From Streptoalloteichus hindustanus (GTDB lineage Bacteria; Actinomycetota; Actinomycetes; Mycobacteriales; Pseudonocardiaceae), in NCBI RefSeq assembly GCF_900129375.1, contig NZ_FQVN01000001.1, positions 558,001 to 622,000 on the forward strand: a stretch of 64,000 bases of DNA, given 5' to 3'. The translations under genes and the position numbers were made by a program. Under the pieces are notes generated by a model. It saw nothing but the letters and a program-made list of their open reading frames with translations, was not told where the DNA came from and did no database searches. How positions within the stretch are numbered: the first letter of the stretch is position 1; the number at the start of each line of letters is the position of its first letter. Shown here piece after piece: positions 61,429 through 64,000 of the stretch.

Positions 61429-61479
61429 GTGAACACCGTTCACCCCGACCCGAATCTAGAAAGGGTGAACGATGTTCAC
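61429..61479. promoter_or_regulatory. Two perfect TetR operators
   Basis: GTGAAC-ACC-GTTCAC (61429-61443) and GTGAAC-GAT-GTTCAC (61465-61479) have identical 6-bp arms and 3-base centres. Their centres are 36 bp apart in the 147-bp divergent promoter region of the MMPL and TetR genes. Confidence 0.8.
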
Positions 61480-61497
61480 AACCCCAAGGGGTGAGGT

Positions 61498-62304
61498 ATG
61501 ACCGAGGCCACACGCCGGGAGCGACTGCGCGCCGACACGGAGCGGGACATCCGGGCGACCGCCCGTGCCCTGCTCGTGGGACAGGGACGTGACTCCGTCA
61601 CCCTGCGTGCCATCGCCCGGGAGCTCGGGATCACCGCGCCCGCCCTGTACCGCTACTACGACTCCCGCGAGGCGCTGCTGCGCGCGGTGTGCGAGGACAT
61701 CTGCGCCGACCTCGACGCGGAGCTGACGCCCGCGATCCGCGACGTGCCCAGCGACGACCCGCTGGGCCGGGTCTTCGCGGTCTGCCGGGCCTTCCGCCGC
61801 TGGGCGCTGGCGCACCCCCAGGAGTTCGAGCTGGTCTTCGCCTCGCCCGAGGAGGAGTCGGTGGGGCTGGGCCGAACCGAACCGGGCCGAACCGAACCGG
61901 GCCGAGCCGAACCGGGCCGAGCGGAACGGGGTCGGCGCCCGGCCCAGGACCGGTTCGGCAGCGTGTTCATCCACGTGATCGGGCACGTGCTGGTCGCGCC
62001 GGAGGCGTTCGTCCCGACCTCCGAGGACGTGCCGGCCGAGCTGCACGACGACCTGGTCACCTACCGGCAGCGGCTGCTGGAGTCACTGGCCGAGGTCGGC
62101 GTCACCGTGCCGGCCGAGCTGCTCCAGCTCGACGGCGTGTACTTCATCCTCAAGTGGTGGGTGCGGCTCTACGGACACATCGCGCTGGAGGTCTTCGACC
62201 GCTTCCCGTTCCCGCTGCGCGACGCCGAGCCCCTCTTCGAGCGCATGCTCACCGAGCTCGCCGTCGAGTCGGGCTTCCCGAACCCAGCCGCGAACGACGG
62301 CTGA
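61498..62304 (+). CDS. TetR-family regulator with WHG-type ligand domain
   Basis: The 268-residue regulator has an N-terminal HTH (VTLRAIARELGITAPALYRY, YDSREALL) and a C-terminal ligand domain of the TetR_C_13/WHG kind (RWALAHPQEFELVFASP, LKWWVRLYGHIALEVFDRFP). It probably represses the divergent MMPL exporter and itself. A run of four 15-bp repeats adds GRTEPGRTEPGRAEPGRAER after residue 124, in a surface loop. ATG 61498 has GGGGTGAGG upstream. Confidence 0.9.
   Translation: MTEATRRERLRADTERDIRATARALLVGQGRDSVTLRAIARELGITAPALYRYYDSREALLRAVCEDICADLDAELTPAIRDVPSDDPLGRVFAVCRAFRRWALAHPQEFELVFASPEEESVGLGRTEPGRTEPGRAEPGRAERGRRPAQDRFGSVFIHVIGHVLVAPEAFVPTSEDVPAELHDDLVTYRQRLLESLAEVGVTVPAELLQLDGVYFILKWWVRLYGHIALEVFDRFPFPLRDAEPLFERMLTELAVESGFPNPAANDG
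61870..61929 (+). repeat. In-frame 15-bp tandem repeat inside the TetR gene
   Basis: Four copies of GGCCGAACCGAACCG occur at 61870, 61885, 61900 and 61915. The first two are identical, the third has one change and the fourth several. The unit length keeps the frame and encodes (G-R-T/A-E-P)n. Confidence 0.85.
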
Positions 62305-62385
62305 CGCCCCACCCCCACCGGTCGCTCGGGCGCTGGTCAGGGCGCGGTCCTGCCACCTCCCGGCGGGCGGAGACCATGCGCGAAA

Positions 62386-62422
62386 AGGCGGGGTCGGCGC
62401 TCGAACAGCGCCGGCCCCGCCT
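62386..62422 (-). terminator. Intrinsic terminator of leuS
   Basis: A 16-bp stem with one G-T pair (62386-62401 against 62407-62422) and a 5-base loop. On the minus strand the stem is followed by a TTTT run, the only clear U-tract terminator of the window. It lies 14 bp past the leuS stop. Confidence 0.85.
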
Positions 62423-62436
62423 CTGCTCGTCCCGGC

Positions 62437-64000
62437 TCAGGCCACGACGTTGACCAGGCGACCGGGCACCACGATCACCTTGCGCGGCTCCCTGCCCTCC
62501 AGCAACGCGACGATCTTCTCGTCGGCCAGGGCCGCCGCCCGGACCTCGTCCTGGGTCGCCGCCGCCGGCACCGCCACCCGCGAGCGCACCTTGCCGTTGA
62601 CCTGGATCGGGTACTCGACCGTGTCCTCCACCAGGTACCGCTCGTCGGCCTCCGGGAACGGCCCGTGGGTCAGCGACTCGGCGTGCCCCAGCCGCTCCCA
62701 CAGCTCCTCGGCCACGTGCGGGCACAGCGGCGCCAGCATGAGCACCAGCGGCTCGGCCAGCGCGCGCGGCGTGCCCTCCCGCGAGCTGTACGTCTTGGTG
62801 ACGTGGTTGTTCAGCTCGATGAGCTTCGCGGCCGCGGTGTTGTAGCGCAGGTTGTCGTAGTCCTCGCGGACCCCGGCGATGGCCTTGTGCAGCACCCGCA
62901 GCGCCTCGTCGTCGGGCTGCTCGTCGGTGACCCGCAGCTCGCCGGTCCGCTCGTCGACCAGGTTGCGCCACAGCCGCTGCAGGAAGCGGTGCGGGCCCAC
63001 CACGTCCCGGGTGGACCACGGCCGCGACGCCTCCAGCGGCCCCATGGACATCTCGTAGAGCCGGAACGTGTCGGCCCCGTAGCGAGCGCACATCTCGTCC
63101 GGGGTGACGACGTTCTTCAGGCTCTTGCCCATCTTGCCGTACTCGCGGTCGACCTCCTGGCCCTGCCAGAAGAACCGCCCGTCGCGCTCCTCCACCTCCT
63201 CCGCGGGGACGTACGCGCCCCGCGCATCGGTGTAGGCGTACGCCTGGACGTACCCCTGGTTGACCAGCCGGCGGAACGGCTCCTCGGAGCTGACGTGGCC
63301 CAGGTCGTACAGCACCTTGTGCCAGAACCGGGCGTAGAGCAGGTGCAGCACGGCGTGCTCCACACCGCCGACGTACAGGTCGACGCCGCCCGGGTCGTCC
63401 GGGCCGTGCAGCTCGGGCTTCTTGCCCAGCCAGTACCGCTCCAGCTCCGGCGCGCAGAACTCCTGGTCGTTGTGCGGGTCCAGGTAGCGCAGGTAGTACC
63501 AGCACGAGCCGGCCCAGTTGGGCATCGTGTTGGTCTCCCTGCGGTACCGCCGGGGCCCGTCGCCCAGGTCGAGCTCGACCTCCACCCAGTCGGTGGCGCG
63601 GGCCAGCGGGGGCGCCGGCTCGCTGTCGGCGTCCTCGGGCTCGAACGTCCGCGGGGAGTAGTCGTCGATGTCGGGCAGCACCACCGGGAGCTGGTCCTCG
63701 GGCAGCGCCACCGGCGTGCCGTCCTCGTCGTAGACGACCGGGAACGGCTCGCCCCAGTACCGCTGCCGGGAGAACAGCCAGTCCCGCAGCTTGTACTGGA
63801 CCGCGCCCTCGCCGTGCCCGTGCTCCTCCAGCCAGCTCGTGACCGCCTTCTTGGCCTCCTCGACGCCCATGCCGTCCAGGAAGCCGGAGTTGGTCAGCGG
63901 GCCCTCGCCGGTGTGGGCCTCGCCGTCGAAGCCCTCCGGCGCGGTCACGACGCGCACGACCGGCAGCCCGAAGGCGGAGGCGAAGTCCCAGTCGCGCTGG
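62437..64000 (-). CDS. leuS: Leucyl-tRNA synthetase, C-terminal part (cut by window edge)
   Basis: The reading frame is open from the window end at 64000 to TGA at 62437, so the 5' half lies outside. It covers part of the editing domain ([18 protein letters not shown]), the class I core ([46 protein letters not shown]) and the KMSKS-loop equivalent [11 protein letters not shown]. The anticodon-binding domain ends with [14 protein letters not shown] and [13 protein letters not shown]. leuS also lies near ino1-ponA-dnaB in mycobacteria, which supports the orientation of this region towards the origin. Confidence 0.96.
   Translation of the reverse strand, partial: QRDWDFASAFGLPVVRVVTAPEGFDGEAHTGEGPLTNSGFLDGMGVEEAKKAVTSWLEEHGHGEGAVQYKLRDWLFSRQRYWGEPFPVVYDEDGTPVALPEDQLPVVLPDIDDYSPRTFEPEDADSEPAPPLARATDWVEVELDLGDGPRRYRRETNTMPNWAGSCWYYLRYLDPHNDQEFCAPELERYWLGKKPELHGPDDPGGVDLYVGGVEHAVLHLLYARFWHKVLYDLGHVSSEEPFRRLVNQGYVQAYAYTDARGAYVPAEEVEERDGRFFWQGQEVDREYGKMGKSLKNVVTPDEMCARYGADTFRLYEMSMGPLEASRPWSTRDVVGPHRFLQRLWRNLVDERTGELRVTDEQPDDEALRVLHKAIAGVREDYDNLRYNTAAAKLIELNNHVTKTYSSREGTPRALAEPLVLMLAPLCPHVAEELWERLGHAESLTHGPFPEADERYLVEDTVEYPIQVNGKVRSRVAVPAAATQDEVRAAALADEKIVALLEGREPRKVIVVPGRLVNVVA

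Noticed and set aside
1-64000. tRNA, rRNA or insertion sequences
   Set aside because: I looked for the T-loop GTTCGA pattern with a matching acceptor stem, rRNA signatures and transposase motifs and found none.

Overview
The window is high-GC, gene-dense chromosomal DNA of a filamentous actinomycete. The best guess is a member of the Pseudonocardiaceae (Saccharothrix/Actinosynnema/Lentzea-like); this is inferred from content, not from a database search. The core block from ino1 to dnaB, with leuS at the far end, has the same neighbours as the near-origin region of mycobacteria: PadR regulator, ino1, DUF5318 protein, ponA, GT87 mannosyltransferase, rpsF, ssb, rpsR, rplI, dnaB. It therefore probably lies within roughly 100 kb of oriC. 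A Spo0M-type protein, a perfect DasR-type operator and a cluster of large secreted proteins fit a multicellular, sporulating lifestyle. No tRNA, rRNA, CRISPR array, insertion sequence or prophage was seen.

Layout. 0-11 kb (mostly +): nucleoside hydrolase, bacterial nitric oxide synthase, a NarL-type two-component pair, a SAH/MTA-deaminase-like amidohydrolase, an SDR oxidoreductase, a small membrane protein, an ACS-type MFS transporter and an O-methyltransferase. 11-18 kb (mostly -): Tat-exported PhoX phosphatase, Spo0M, a translationally coupled MarR-MFS pair with its operator, then PadR-ino1. 18-32 kb: the conserved core: DUF5318, ponA, two tail-to-tail GT87 enzymes, endonuclease IV, a surface protein, then rpsF-ssb-rpsR-rplI behind a likely S6:S18 leader, and dnaB behind a set of DnaA boxes. 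32-44 kb (accessory): two regulator/target divergons (TetR/MBL hydrolase, HxlR/MFS), a 1046-residue AfsR-like regulator, a cytochrome P450, a MerR-DNA-sliding-clamp fusion with a TPR partner, an epimerase and a diguanylate cyclase. 44-52 kb: three secreted low-complexity proteins and a 743-residue repeat protein with two C-terminal membrane segments. 52-64 kb: an AI-2E family exporter, a second diguanylate cyclase, a two-component pair coupled to a DUF1707 protein, PTS enzyme I under a dre site, a decayed MerR/TipA-like regulator, a TetR/MMPL divergon with two perfect operators, and leuS cut by the window edge.

Themes. Many genes start directly behind a TAnnnT -10 box with no leader, so leaderless transcription looks common. 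Local autoregulated divergons account for most of the accessory region. The most unusual items are a dispersed ~122-bp intergenic repeat (two copies 10.7 kb apart, each ending in a pair of DnaA boxes about two helical turns apart), the MerR-clamp fusion under a 19-bp-spacer promoter, and a MerR/TipA-like pseudogene that still carries its vestigial MerR-type promoter.
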